Source: Rhodospirillales bacterium
GTDB lineage: Bacteria; Pseudomonadota; Alphaproteobacteria; Rhodospirillales; Casp-alpha2
Direction: 5' to 3'
Length of the DNA stretch: 64,000 nt
Assembly (NCBI GenBank): GCA_017640505.1
Contig: JAEPQO010000001.1
Span: forward strand, 2,000,625 to 2,064,624
The position numbers and the translations under genes are program-made. Positions 25,876 through 34,370 of the stretch are shown here, piece after piece; position 1 is the first letter of the stretch; each line of letters begins with the position of its first letter. Below the pieces are notes generated by a model, which worked only from the letters and a program-made list of their open reading frames with translations, was not told the origin of the DNA and did no database searches.

Positions 25876-26777
25876 GTGCTTCCGCATTCAATGCGCTCGG
25901 TATTTCCCAGGATGGGTTAAAAACGGCGCTCGGTATCAAGCAGAGCTACAAGAAGCGCGAACCGCTTGTCATTCCGGGTGACGAAGACCGGCTGCTGGTT
26001 CCTGAGAACCTGCTGAACCGCGATATAGATCTGTCCGGCCTGGAAGACCCGCTCGCGCTGGCAATGGTCTGTTCACGCGACCCAGAAGGATCGATGGCGC
26101 TGGCCGCGACGGCGCGGCTTTGTCCGCTTGGCAATTCGACCAAGCTTGTTCGCGGCATGGTCGAGATCATCGGAGATACGTCGCGCCACGACCTCGTCAA
26201 GGAATGCCTGAAGTACGTCACCGAGCATGCGTTCGAACCGGATAGTATCGGGAAGGTCCGGCAGCACGCCTCGAAGATCGTGACCGAGACCCGTCAGAAA
26301 TTCACGGCGGCACTTCGTGAAAACCTCAAATCGCTGCTCGACGGTGAAATCGCCCCGCGGCAGTTCGTGCGCGAGTTTTTCGAACTCACCGAAGCCGGCA
26401 ATCTGCGCCACGATATCCGGAAGAAGCTTATTCTGAGCCTGTTGCTTTCGTCGTCCGTGCGCCCGTCGATCAAGTTCCTGATGCTCGAGAATTTTGAACG
26501 GATGCCGAAGCCGGTGAAACTGGGCATCGTCTCCGCCGTTTTGAAAGCCGAGCCGACACGCCACACCGAGGTGATCAAGGAAGAGCTCAAATACCTGATT
26601 TCCCAGGAACGGATGATTCGCGAAGGCCATGATATCAACGGCCGGCCCGCTGCTGAGGCTTTGCGGGCGCCCGTGCTTTCAGCTGCCGGCGAAACCGTGC
26701 CGGAAGAATTCCCGATGCCGTTACCCGGTGGACTGCACCCCGAGAGACCACGCCCCGCGTTCGACCGCAAACGCTGA
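25872..26777 (+). CDS. Conserved-looking protein of unknown function, coupled to the HTH protein
   Basis: 301 residues, not recognised. It is predicted mainly helical, without signal peptide, membrane segment or catalytic motif. The middle (about 70-240) reads like a HEAT/ARM-style helical repeat array (MALAATARLCPLGNSTKLVR, later LSSSVRPSIKFLMLENFER). The C-terminus is proline-rich (PEEFPMPLPGGLHPERPRP), perhaps disordered. Its ATG at 25872 overlaps the HTH stop by 4 bp. Codon use matches the neighbours, so it does not look recently acquired. A role as a protein partner or modulator of the HTH protein is only an inference. Confidence 0.72.
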   Translation: MSASAFNALGISQDGLKTALGIKQSYKKREPLVIPGDEDRLLVPENLLNRDIDLSGLEDPLALAMVCSRDPEGSMALAATARLCPLGNSTKLVRGMVEIIGDTSRHDLVKECLKYVTEHAFEPDSIGKVRQHASKIVTETRQKFTAALRENLKSLLDGEIAPRQFVREFFELTEAGNLRHDIRKKLILSLLLSSSVRPSIKFLMLENFERMPKPVKLGIVSAVLKAEPTRHTEVIKEELKYLISQERMIREGHDINGRPAAEALRAPVLSAAGETVPEEFPMPLPGGLHPERPRPAFDRKR

Positions 26778-26831
26778 GTCCGGGGCATCGCTGTCTATTG
26801 CAAAACGGCGCCCAGCCTTTAAAAACGCAGC

Positions 26832-27863
26832 ATGACATTCGAACCTGACTACGTCTTTGAAGGCGAGCCCCCGCTTGGTGAGACCTTAGAGGTTGCACCG
26901 GGCATTCACTGGCTGCGGATGCCGCTGCCGTTCAAACTGGACCATATCAATCTTTGGCTGCTCGAAGACGGAGACGGCTGGACGATTGTCGATACCGGCA
27001 TTTGCCGGGACGAGGTCAAGGCGGCTTGGGAGACCCTGTTTTCCGGCATCATGGCGAACAAGCCGGTGAAGAAAGTGGTGGTCACGCATTTCCATCCGGA
27101 TCATGCAGGCCTGGCTGGGTGGTTGACGGAGCGTTTCGATGCGCCGCTCGTCATGCCGCTCACCGAGTGGACGTTCGGTCGGATGCTGTCGCTCGATGGG
27201 CAGGACCGGACTCTCGACGCTTTTCGGTCCTTTTACCGGCGTGCCGGGTTCACGCCGGAGATGATGGAGAGCGTCAGTCGGCGCGCCGGTGGGTACAAGA
27301 ACATCGTCTCGCCCATTCCGGCTGCTTTCCAGCGAATAGCGGATGGGGACCGTATCGAGATCGGCGGCCGCGAGTGGCGGATGATCGTCGGGCGGGGCCA
27401 TTCGCCAGAGCACGCATGTCTCTATTGCGACGAAATCGATGTGTTGATTTCCGGGGATCAGGTGCTGCCGAAAATCAGCCCAAACGTCAGCGTTTGGCCG
27501 CAGGAACCCGAAGGCAGACCGCTTGGGCTGTTCATCGACACGATTTCCCGTTTACGGGATGAAGTCACGGGCGATCCGCTGGTCCTGCCGAGCCACAACT
27601 GGCCGTTCAAGGGTTTTCATGCGCGGCTGGACGATCTTGACGCTCACCATGTCGACCGGCTGGATGAAACCGTCGAAGCCCTGATGCAGCCGAGCACCGG
27701 CGTCGAAGTGCTCTACCAGCTGTTCAAGCGCGAACTGGACGAACATCAGACGTTCTTTGCCATCGGCGAGACGCTGGCACATTTGCACCACCTTCTCGAA
27801 GACGGGCGCGCTCGCCGTGAACGGCGCGACGATGGCGTCGATGTGTTTACGCGTGCAGCCTGA
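26832..27863 (+). CDS. MBL-fold metallo-hydrolase
   Basis: 343 residues. The metal-binding core is VTHFHPDHAG near residues 85-93, then GRGHSPEHACLY and LISGDQVLPK, and a late LPSHNWPF. The family continues with a C-terminal helical extension (LDDLDAHHVDRLDETVEAL) that is longer than in glyoxalase II, as in many uncharacterised beta-lactamase-fold hydrolases. Substrate unknown; thioester, lactone or phosphodiester are all possible. It starts 54 bp after the unknown protein and ends abutting the convergent ArsR gene. Confidence 0.86.
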   Translation: MTFEPDYVFEGEPPLGETLEVAPGIHWLRMPLPFKLDHINLWLLEDGDGWTIVDTGICRDEVKAAWETLFSGIMANKPVKKVVVTHFHPDHAGLAGWLTERFDAPLVMPLTEWTFGRMLSLDGQDRTLDAFRSFYRRAGFTPEMMESVSRRAGGYKNIVSPIPAAFQRIADGDRIEIGGREWRMIVGRGHSPEHACLYCDEIDVLISGDQVLPKISPNVSVWPQEPEGRPLGLFIDTISRLRDEVTGDPLVLPSHNWPFKGFHARLDDLDAHHVDRLDETVEALMQPSTGVEVLYQLFKRELDEHQTFFAIGETLAHLHHLLEDGRARRERRDDGVDVFTRAA

Positions 27864-28187
27864 TCAGATCAGTTTCGCCATACGAAGTGCTTGAAGCACC
27901 TGCGTGGCGATTGTGCCTTCCAAAGAGTAATAGATCGTTTGCGCATGACGGCGTGTTTTAACTAGGTCTTCCTGGCGTAGTTTCGCCAGATGCTGGGAAA
28001 GCGCCGATTGGCTCAGGCCGGTCACCTTTTCCAGCTCGGATACCGACGCCTCAGCCCGTGAAAGATGGCATAGAATTTTCAGCCGGTGCGCATTCGCCAT
28101 CGCCTTGAGGACGGCGCTTGCGCGGTCACGAGGCTCGAAATGGGGCAGGGGCGGACGCTGTTGAGTAGCAGGTTGCGGCATGTTCAT
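27864..28187 (-). CDS. ArsR-family transcriptional regulator
   Basis: 107 residues. The winged HTH reads SELEKVTGLSQSALSQHLAKL, followed by a YYSLEG-type wing region. It resembles BigR/SqrR/NolR proteins, which respond to sulfide, persulfides or other signals. BigR and SqrR sense with two cysteines; here only Cys40 (LKILCHL) is present and the C-terminal Cys is absent. Thus a persulfide-type disulfide switch is not supported. It diverges from a TusA-like sulfur carrier gene, and two palindromes lie in the shared promoter. Regulation of the TusA gene is the obvious inference. Confidence 0.88.
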   Translation of the reverse strand: MNMPQPATQQRPPLPHFEPRDRASAVLKAMANAHRLKILCHLSRAEASVSELEKVTGLSQSALSQHLAKLRQEDLVKTRRHAQTIYYSLEGTIATQVLQALRMAKLI

Positions 28188-28280
28188 CTCGGCGTGGTTA
28201 GGTTTCTGGACCTTATACGAGTGTCATTACAACGCTGGATCATTTTTTGGCTAAACACAGTTTCGTGACTGTCGGTTAAT

Positions 28281-28298
28281 ACCGGTTCTCTAACCGGT
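28281..28298. promoter_or_regulatory. Inverted repeat ACCGGTT-N4-AACCGGT between arsR and tusA-like genes
   Basis: ACCGGTT at 28281-28287 and AACCGGT at 28292-28298 are exact inverted repeats separated by CTCT. The site lies 94-111 bp upstream of the ArsR start and 62-79 bp before the TusA-like start. It is a plausible operator for the divergent regulator. Its GC-rich sequence differs from the AT-rich palindrome downstream, so two proteins may bind here. Confidence 0.45.
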
Positions 28299-28326
28299 TG
28301 CATTTTAGGCGAAACCGCATGAACTA

Positions 28327-28340
28327 TATCATTAATGATA
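28327..28340. promoter_or_regulatory. Perfect 14-bp AT-rich palindrome, candidate ArsR operator
   Basis: TATCATTAATGATA at 28327-28340 equals its own reverse complement. It ends 19 bp before the TusA-like ATG at 28360, overlapping where a promoter or ribosome site would start. ArsR proteins typically bind AT-rich inverted repeats, so this is the better candidate for the neighbouring regulator. Confidence 0.5.
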
Positions 28341-28359
28341 ATTGCTCTGAGGGTGCTCA

Positions 28360-28587
28360 ATGACGACGACGCATCTAGACCTTAAAGGTTTGAACTGCCC
28401 GCTTCCGGTTTTACGGGCGAACAAGAAGATGAAGGAACTCATGACGGGCGACATTCTCGAGATCGAGGTGACTGATCCCGCGGCGCCGAAGGATTTCGAG
28501 ACGTACAGCTCCACGACGGGGCATGAGTTGCTGAGCAGCGACGAAGCAGACGGGATTTTCCGAATTTCGCTCAAAAAGAGCGGCTAA
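28360..28587 (+). CDS. TusA-family sulfur carrier protein
   Basis: 75 residues, full length for a TusA-type protein. The hallmark CPxP motif is present in LKGLNCPLPVLRANKK, with Cys13 the persulfide-carrying residue. The rest follows the two-helix TusA fold, ending with ISLKKSG. TusA shuttles sulfane sulfur from a desulfurase or rhodanese to acceptors in tRNA thiolation, molybdenum cofactor or sulfur oxidation. The divergent ArsR gene suggests regulation by a sulfur or metal signal (inference). Gene spacing to the convergent FAD oxidoreductase is 1 bp. Confidence 0.92.
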   Translation: MTTTHLDLKGLNCPLPVLRANKKMKELMTGDILEIEVTDPAAPKDFETYSSTTGHELLSSDEADGIFRISLKKSG

Positions 28588-28588
28588 T

Positions 28589-29740
28589 TCAGCCGATCAG
28601 CCGGGCTGGAGAGATTTCAGCTGGATTGACGCCCTTGTCGATGATGTCCGAGGGCGCTTTCAACTGCAGAATCTGATGCGCCGCAAGACGTGCCATCGCG
28701 TCCGATGTCGTGATGCCATACCCGCCTTGGCCGGCAAGCCAGAAAAATCCGTTGTTGCGTGGATCGAATCCGAGTGCGGGGACACCGTCGTCGAAAAAGC
28801 TGCGGAGGCCCGCCCATTTGTTGTCGATGCGCCGCACCTGCATGGTCGTTGCCTTTTCTATCCGATCCACGGTGACGGCTATGTCGTATTCGTCGGGCTG
28901 GACGTCGCATGGCGGCATCGGCGTTGCCTCTTCCGGCGACGCCAGTATGCGGCCGGCATCCGGCTTGAAGTAAAAATTCTCGTCGATGTCGTTGATCATC
29001 GGCCAGGCCGACGTATCGACGCCGTCCGGTGCCTGAAAAACGAGAGCGGTTCTGCGTTTGGGCACCAACCCTAACGGTGGAAGCCCTGCCTTTTCGGCTA
29101 TTTCATCCGCCCAGGCGCCGGCAGCATTGACGACAACCTCGGCAGTCACGTCGCCGTTCGTCGTTCGCACAACCCAATCGTTGCCGGATCTTGCCATTTC
29201 CAGCACATCGGCATGGGTCATGATTTTACCGCCTGCAGCCTTGAAGCCGCGAAGGTAGCCCTGGTGGATGGCAGCAACATCCATCGACATGCAATCCGGT
29301 TCATAGACGCCGACTGCCGTCCATTCGGGGCGCAACACGGGAACGAGGGCGCTGATGGCGTTCCCTTCAAGAAAGCGTATCGACGGCGTCAACCGGCGGC
29401 ATTGTTCATACAACTCTTCCGCCTTGGCGCGTCTGTCCTCGCCGCCGACCAGCATGATGCCCAGCGGATGCAAAAGGGGTTGTGCTGCAAACCCGGCGGG
29501 CGGATTGTCGAAGAACGGGCGCGACGCCGCCGTCAGGGCACGAATGACGGCTGGGCCATACGTTTCCGTATAGACGGCCGCGGACCGGCCGGTCGAATGA
29601 TAGCCGGGGCTGTCTTCGCGTTCGAGCAGGATGATGTCACTGCCATCGCCGACCGCCTCCGCCAGCCGATAGGAAAGCGAGGCGCCGGCAATGCCGGCGC
29701 CGATCACAGCGAATTTCGCGTTAGGCATCGGCAACGTCAC
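28589..29740 (-). CDS. FAD-dependent oxidoreductase (DAO family)
   Basis: 383 residues. The Rossmann FAD motif AVIGAGIAGASLSYRLA lies at about residues 11-27; the family Glu and phosphate motifs follow (ILLEREDSPGYHSTGRS). A second FAD contact is at the C-terminus (FFWLAGQGGYGITTS). The architecture matches DAO-type enzymes acting on amino acids, sarcosine or hydroxyglutarate; substrate unknown. The GTG at 29740 overlaps the RND stop (GTGA), so this gene is the third of the adaptor, pump, oxidoreductase transcript; an ATG at 29728 is an alternative start. It is not a normal RND component. Confidence 0.88.
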   Translation of the reverse strand: MTLPMPNAKFAVIGAGIAGASLSYRLAEAVGDGSDIILLEREDSPGYHSTGRSAAVYTETYGPAVIRALTAASRPFFDNPPAGFAAQPLLHPLGIMLVGGEDRRAKAEELYEQCRRLTPSIRFLEGNAISALVPVLRPEWTAVGVYEPDCMSMDVAAIHQGYLRGFKAAGGKIMTHADVLEMARSGNDWVVRTTNGDVTAEVVVNAAGAWADEIAEKAGLPPLGLVPKRRTALVFQAPDGVDTSAWPMINDIDENFYFKPDAGRILASPEEATPMPPCDVQPDEYDIAVTVDRIEKATTMQVRRIDNKWAGLRSFFDDGVPALGFDPRNNGFFWLAGQGGYGITTSDAMARLAAHQILQLKAPSDIIDKGVNPAEISPARLIG

Positions 29741-32700
29741 TCCGCCGCATTGGGTTCCGTCTGCGGTCGGTTGGGGGTCGATGCATCGATTGTCTCACTC
29801 TCGCCGGTCTTATCTTCAATGGCCGGGAGCCGGCTCTTGCGGTCGTCAGCGTCCTTATCCGCTTTGCGTTGCAGGCGCTCGTCGCGGTTCCGTTCCACTG
29901 CGGCGCAGAACAGTGCCATCAGCGGCGGAATAATCGCAAGGGTCAGGATGGCGGAGAGCGAAAGGCCGCCGAGTACGACGGAACCCAGACCCCGGTAGAG
30001 TTCGGAACCGGCACCGGGGAACAGCACCAGCGGCATCATCCCGAAGACGCTGGTCGTGGTCGACATGAAGATCGGGCGGATACGGTTGGACGTGGATTCC
30101 AGGATGGCTTCCGTCACAAGCATGCCTTCTTCGCGCATGTGATACAGCGTCTGGTGCACGAGCAGGATCGCATTGTTGACCACAATGCCGATCAGGATGA
30201 CGAACCCCAGCAGCGTCAGCATATCGAGCGGCTGGAAGGTAAACTGATTCATGATCGACAAGCCCAAAACCCCGCCTGCGGTGGCCAGCGGGACGGACAG
30301 CATGATGACCAGTGGGTAGATGAAGCTTTCGAACAGCACAGCCATCACGAGGTAGACAATGACGACGGCAATCAAAAGGTCGTATTTCATGTGCGCCCAG
30401 GTCTGGTTCAGGCTGTCGGCGGTCCCGCTCATGCGCAACTGCACGCCCGGCGGCAGTCCTTCTGCCTCCAGCTTGTCAATGACGCCCGTTTGCAGCGTTT
30501 CCAGTGCCGTTTCCAGCGGGACGGCGTCCGGCGGGCGGATTTCGAGGGTCACCGTTCGCAGGCGTTCAAGATGGTTGATCTGCGTCGGACCCGACGTCAC
30601 GACAATGTCAGCCAATTCGCTGGCCGGCAGGATGATGCCGGACGGCGTCGTGACCGGTAGATAGTTGATCCCCTGCGTTTCCGTGACCTGTTGGTCGGGG
30701 CCCTTGATCTTGAGGTCGATGCGCTTGTTGGCAACAGTGATCTCGGCGACACGCAGGCCGTCGTTGTACGCGTCCAGGGTATCGGAAAGCTGCCGTGCCG
30801 TAACGCCGTTGTCTGCGAGTTTCACCCGGTTGGGATAGACCCGGACTTCCGGCGCGCCGAGCTCAAGCCCCGGCTTCGGACGAAGTTGCGTTCCTTCGCT
30901 TCTCGGCAGAACTTCCTCGACGAGACCGACGGCGCGGACGGCTGAGCCGAGGATCGTTTCCATATCCTCGCCCATGACGTTGAGTTCGATCGAACGCGAT
31001 CCGCCGACGCCGCGGCCGAAGAGGGAGCGCTGCGAAATCAGTCCGAACGTGCCGGGTTCTTTCAGGGATGCGTTCTTCAGGATCGGAATTAGTTCTTTGA
31101 CCCTGTTCGGGTCATGTGCCGCCGCGCCCAAGATGGTGATCCCGCGCGTTGCAACGAAGAAGAAGCGTTCGACCATTGCCGCACCGTCGGCACGTCCGTC
31201 CGGATTATTTTCTGCAAGAAGGGGGATCATCTCCGCCTCGAACTTGGATGCGATGCCTTCCATCGTATCCAGGTTGTAGCCTGGCGGCGGCACGACATAG
31301 CCAATGATCAGGTTTCGGTTCCCGTCCGGCAGATATTCGAGTTTGGGCAGCAAGGCGTAAGTAATAAAAGCGCCCGCACCGCAAAGCAGCACAACGACGC
31401 CGACGGATGCCAGTTTATTGGCAATTACGCGGCGGGTAAGAGCCATCACCAAACGATGAAAGCCACCGGCCAGGTGATCGATCCCGGGGACACGCCGGCG
31501 CGTGATGCTGGACTCGTCCGGGCCGCCGAGCAGACGCTTGGAGAGCGCGGGGATCACGGTGATGGCGACCAGCAGCGAGAGCAGAACCGATACCGAAAGC
31601 GCCACCGCGATGTCCCGGAAGAGCTGACCGACCTCAAGCTCCATGATCAGGATCGGGATGAACACCATGACGGTCGTCATTGCCGAGACGAGCACTGCGA
31701 CCCAAACCTGCTTTGCGCCGAGGAATGCCGCTTCGACGCGGCTGTAACCTTTTTCGCGAAGCCGGAAGATATTCTCGAGCACGACAATTGCGGCGTCGAC
31801 GACCATGCCGACGGCGAATGCAATCCCCGCCAAAGAAATCACATTGAGCGAGCGGCCGAGAAAGGCCATGGCGACGAAGGCCCCGATGACGGAAACGGGG
31901 ATAGCCATCGATACAATCAGCGTCGCGCCGCCTGAGCGCAAAAAGATCAGCAGTACAAAGGCCGCGAGAAGCCCCCCGATAACGATGTTTTGCTGAACAA
32001 GACTGATGGAGGAATCGATATAGACGGTCTCGTCATAAACCTGGGTCAGCGTTAGTTGTTCGTTGGGAAGGCGGTGGGTGTTCATTTCATTAACGGCTTC
32101 GCGAATGCCGTTCATGGTCTCGATGACGTTGGCGCCGGTTTCACGGACGGTGTTCATCGCGATCGCAGGCCGACCGTTGACGCGAATTCGCGCCGACGGG
32201 TCGGAGTAATCGAAAACAACATCGGCGACGTCACCGACGGTGACCCGTGCCACACCGCCGCCCAGTTCCGGGCTTTGCGATCTGATGACGACCTTTTTGA
32301 CATCTTCGAGCTCAGTGAATTCGCCTTCGGTGCGCACGACATACCGACGCTTGCCTTCATCGACATCGCCCGCGGAAACGGATGAATTCGCAGCGCGCAG
32401 GGTATCGACGACATCGCTCACCGTTAGCCGGTAACGGGCCATCGCGTTCGGATCGACACGTACCACCATCTCCCGGTTCGCGGAGCCGTACATGTTGACG
32501 CGGGCGACGCCGGCGACGCGCTCAAGGCGGTCCTGAATGACGTCTTCGGCAAAATCGCCGAAGGTGTGAATGGGGGCGGTGTTGTCGCCGGTCCGGGTCA
32601 GAACGAACCAGGCGATGGGGTTGTCTTCGGAGCTGGCCGTTCGAATGGATGGCTGATCCGCTTCATCGGGGTAATCGCTGACCCGGTCGAGCCGGTTTGC

Positions 32701-33027
32701 CGTCAAAAGCAGGGCACGGTCCATGTCGCTGCCGACCGCGAATTCCATGGTGATCCGGGAACGGCCGTCCTGACTTTCCGAGGAGATCTCCTCCAGTCCT
32801 TCGATCCCCTTGAGGACCTCTTCCTGCTCGTTGGTGATCTCGCGTTCGACTTCGGCCGGTGCGGCACCGGGCCAGATCGTTTCAAGGCTGATGATCGGCT
32901 TGCGGACATCCGGCGTCAGCTGAATGGGAATTGCGGTCAGCGCGACGATACCGAACATGATCACCATGAGCACCGCCGCCAGAACGGCGATCGGGCGTTC
33001 GATCGATAAACGGATCAAACCGTTCAT
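29737..33027 (-). CDS. RND-family efflux pump inner-membrane subunit (HAE1-like)
   Basis: 1,096 residues, the usual size. The N-terminal first helix (LIRLSIERPIAVLAAVLMVI) is followed by a long periplasmic loop, TM2-6, a second loop and TM8-12. The TM4 proton-relay segment reads AVGMVVDAAIVVLENIF, with one Asp where AcrB has Asp-Asp; the second position is Ala, as in metal-exporting CusA-like pumps and some alphaproteobacterial relatives. A charged cytosolic tail (RDERLQRKADKDADDRKS) is unusual in length. It overlaps the adaptor gene by 4 bp. No outer-membrane TolC gene is nearby. Confidence 0.93.
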   Translation of the reverse strand: MNGLIRLSIERPIAVLAAVLMVIMFGIVALTAIPIQLTPDVRKPIISLETIWPGAAPAEVEREITNEQEEVLKGIEGLEEISSESQDGRSRITMEFAVGSDMDRALLLTANRLDRVSDYPDEADQPSIRTASSEDNPIAWFVLTRTGDNTAPIHTFGDFAEDVIQDRLERVAGVARVNMYGSANREMVVRVDPNAMARYRLTVSDVVDTLRAANSSVSAGDVDEGKRRYVVRTEGEFTELEDVKKVVIRSQSPELGGGVARVTVGDVADVVFDYSDPSARIRVNGRPAIAMNTVRETGANVIETMNGIREAVNEMNTHRLPNEQLTLTQVYDETVYIDSSISLVQQNIVIGGLLAAFVLLIFLRSGGATLIVSMAIPVSVIGAFVAMAFLGRSLNVISLAGIAFAVGMVVDAAIVVLENIFRLREKGYSRVEAAFLGAKQVWVAVLVSAMTTVMVFIPILIMELEVGQLFRDIAVALSVSVLLSLLVAITVIPALSKRLLGGPDESSITRRRVPGIDHLAGGFHRLVMALTRRVIANKLASVGVVVLLCGAGAFITYALLPKLEYLPDGNRNLIIGYVVPPPGYNLDTMEGIASKFEAEMIPLLAENNPDGRADGAAMVERFFFVATRGITILGAAAHDPNRVKELIPILKNASLKEPGTFGLISQRSLFGRGVGGSRSIELNVMGEDMETILGSAVRAVGLVEEVLPRSEGTQLRPKPGLELGAPEVRVYPNRVKLADNGVTARQLSDTLDAYNDGLRVAEITVANKRIDLKIKGPDQQVTETQGINYLPVTTPSGIILPASELADIVVTSGPTQINHLERLRTVTLEIRPPDAVPLETALETLQTGVIDKLEAEGLPPGVQLRMSGTADSLNQTWAHMKYDLLIAVVIVYLVMAVLFESFIYPLVIMLSVPLATAGGVLGLSIMNQFTFQPLDMLTLLGFVILIGIVVNNAILLVHQTLYHMREEGMLVTEAILESTSNRIRPIFMSTTTSVFGMMPLVLFPGAGSELYRGLGSVVLGGLSLSAILTLAIIPPLMALFCAAVERNRDERLQRKADKDADDRKSRLPAIEDKTGESETIDASTPNRPQTEPNAAE

Positions 33028-34172
33028 GAGGCTTTATCCTTTTTGGCTTCGCTGCCGTTCTTGATCAATTCGCCCGGACGCAAACGCTCGTTCCCGCGAA
33101 TGACAACCTCATCGCCCTCCTTAAGGCCGCTGAGGACCACGAACCGCTGACCAATCGCCTGGCCAAGTTGCACCGGTGTAAACGTCGCCTTGCCGCCGTC
33201 GTTGAGAACGACGAGTTGGGCGCCGCCGCGGTTCAGGATCGCATCTTTGGAGACCGTGACGACATCTTGGACCTCGCCCGCCGGCACGTAGACCGTCACG
33301 GACTCGTTCGCGGCCGCGGATTTAATCGTACCGGAATATTCGGCGACAAATCGTACCCGGCGCGTTCGTGTCCTCGGGTTTTCGTTCGGGATGACGGCGC
33401 GAACGACCGCGTTGAGTTCAGTGCCGTCTTCGACGACCGCTTTTAACGAGCGACCTGGTTCCAGCCCGCTGATCCTGTTTGCAGGGACATCCGCCTCAAT
33501 CTCGAGGTCGTTGTCGTCGAGCATGGTGACGACGGCTTCCCCTTCGCGCAGGTAGGCTCCTGCTTCAGAGTGCCGCTCGATGATGACGCCGTCGTACGGC
33601 GCGCGGATCTTTGTGTTCGCAAGCGCAATTTCGCCGAGTTCGAGATCGGCTTGAGCCGAAGCGAGATCGGCCTGTGCTTCACCGATTTGACTCTTTGCGC
33701 GGATTGTTTCCTGAAGTTTGTCGTTCAGGCGCGCTGGCGAGAAAGCAGGGGATTCCTTGAGACCTTCCAGGCGTTTCAGTTCCTGGTCCAGCAACTGGAG
33801 CGAGGCGCGAGCCGTTTGAAGGTTGGCGCGTGCACTTTCAACGTCGGCTTTACGCCGGTTGCGTTCCCAGTTGAATGAGTTGTCGACCAGCACCGCCAGA
33901 ACGTCGCCCGCTTTGACGCGGTCACCGACCCGAACAAGGTATTTGTCCACCGGGCCGGCGACGCGTACCGCAACCACGCCTGTCTGATGCGGTACGAACC
34001 TGCCGATCACGGGAACAGTCTGGCGCAGGGGTTCGACACGGACGGAATCCATGCCGACGACTTTGGCCTGAGGCGCCTGTTTTGCATCCTGTGCCGATGC
34101 CGGCGATGCCGCCGCGAGTGTGAACGCCAAGAACGTTCCGGCAAGCGTGTATCCCAATTTTGACGTACTCAT
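33024..34172 (-). CDS. RND efflux periplasmic adaptor (membrane-fusion) subunit
   Basis: 382 residues. Residues 1-27 are a signal peptide (GTFLAFTLAAASPASAQ). The barrel-sandwich (VAGPVDKYLVRVGDRVKAGD, biotinyl-lipoyl type) is interrupted by a long helical hairpin (about 105-190), then the lipoyl second half (TKIRAPYDGVIIERHSEAGA). The beta-barrel and membrane-proximal domains follow (GLKEGDEVVIRGNERLRPGE). It bridges the pump to an outer-membrane factor encoded elsewhere. It opens the minus-strand transcript and is divergent to a TetR repressor gene; two operator-like repeats lie between. Confidence 0.92.
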   Translation of the reverse strand: MSTSKLGYTLAGTFLAFTLAAASPASAQDAKQAPQAKVVGMDSVRVEPLRQTVPVIGRFVPHQTGVVAVRVAGPVDKYLVRVGDRVKAGDVLAVLVDNSFNWERNRRKADVESARANLQTARASLQLLDQELKRLEGLKESPAFSPARLNDKLQETIRAKSQIGEAQADLASAQADLELGEIALANTKIRAPYDGVIIERHSEAGAYLREGEAVVTMLDDNDLEIEADVPANRISGLEPGRSLKAVVEDGTELNAVVRAVIPNENPRTRTRRVRFVAEYSGTIKSAAANESVTVYVPAGEVQDVVTVSKDAILNRGGAQLVVLNDGGKATFTPVQLGQAIGQRFVVLSGLKEGDEVVIRGNERLRPGELIKNGSEAKKDKAS

Positions 34173-34252
34173 GCGTTCAGCTTCCGATCGGCGCAGATTC
34201 CAGTATGTATCAAAAATGCCCGCCTGTCGTTTGGCGCAGCGGGCGGTCCCTT

Positions 34253-34263
34253 TGGACGGTCCA
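34253..34263. promoter_or_regulatory. TetR box 1, TGGAC-G-GTCCA palindrome
   Basis: TGGAC at 34253-34257, central G, GTCCA at 34259-34263: a perfect 11-bp palindrome. It contains the core GGACGGTC also found in the box centred at 34280. The centres are 22 bp apart, about two helical turns, so two dimers could bind on the same face. It lies between the adaptor start (34172) and tetR (34371). Confidence 0.55.
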
Positions 34264-34271
34264 CAAAAATA

Positions 34272-34288
34272 GACTGGACGGTCTAGTC
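34272..34288. promoter_or_regulatory. TetR box 2, GACT-N-GAC-N-GTC-N-AGTC palindrome
   Basis: A 17-bp palindrome, centred at 34280, with symmetric bases GACT, GAC, GTC and AGTC and mismatches only at the two single-base spacers. It shares the core GGACGGTC with box 1. It lies 83-99 bp before the tetR start and 100-116 bp before the adaptor start, and is the better candidate for the repressor operator. Confidence 0.6.
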
Positions 34289-34370
34289 CAATTTAATTTA
34301 GTTTATGGGTCCAGGCAATCGAATTGTGATCTGCATCGATGACATTCGTGTGAACGGGAGATCGGCAAAC

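Noticed and set aside
28581-28596. CGGCT-aattc-AGCCG as a bidirectional terminator between the TusA-like and FAD genes
   Set aside because: The 5-bp stem covers the stop codons themselves and has no T-run on either side, so no intrinsic terminator can be claimed.
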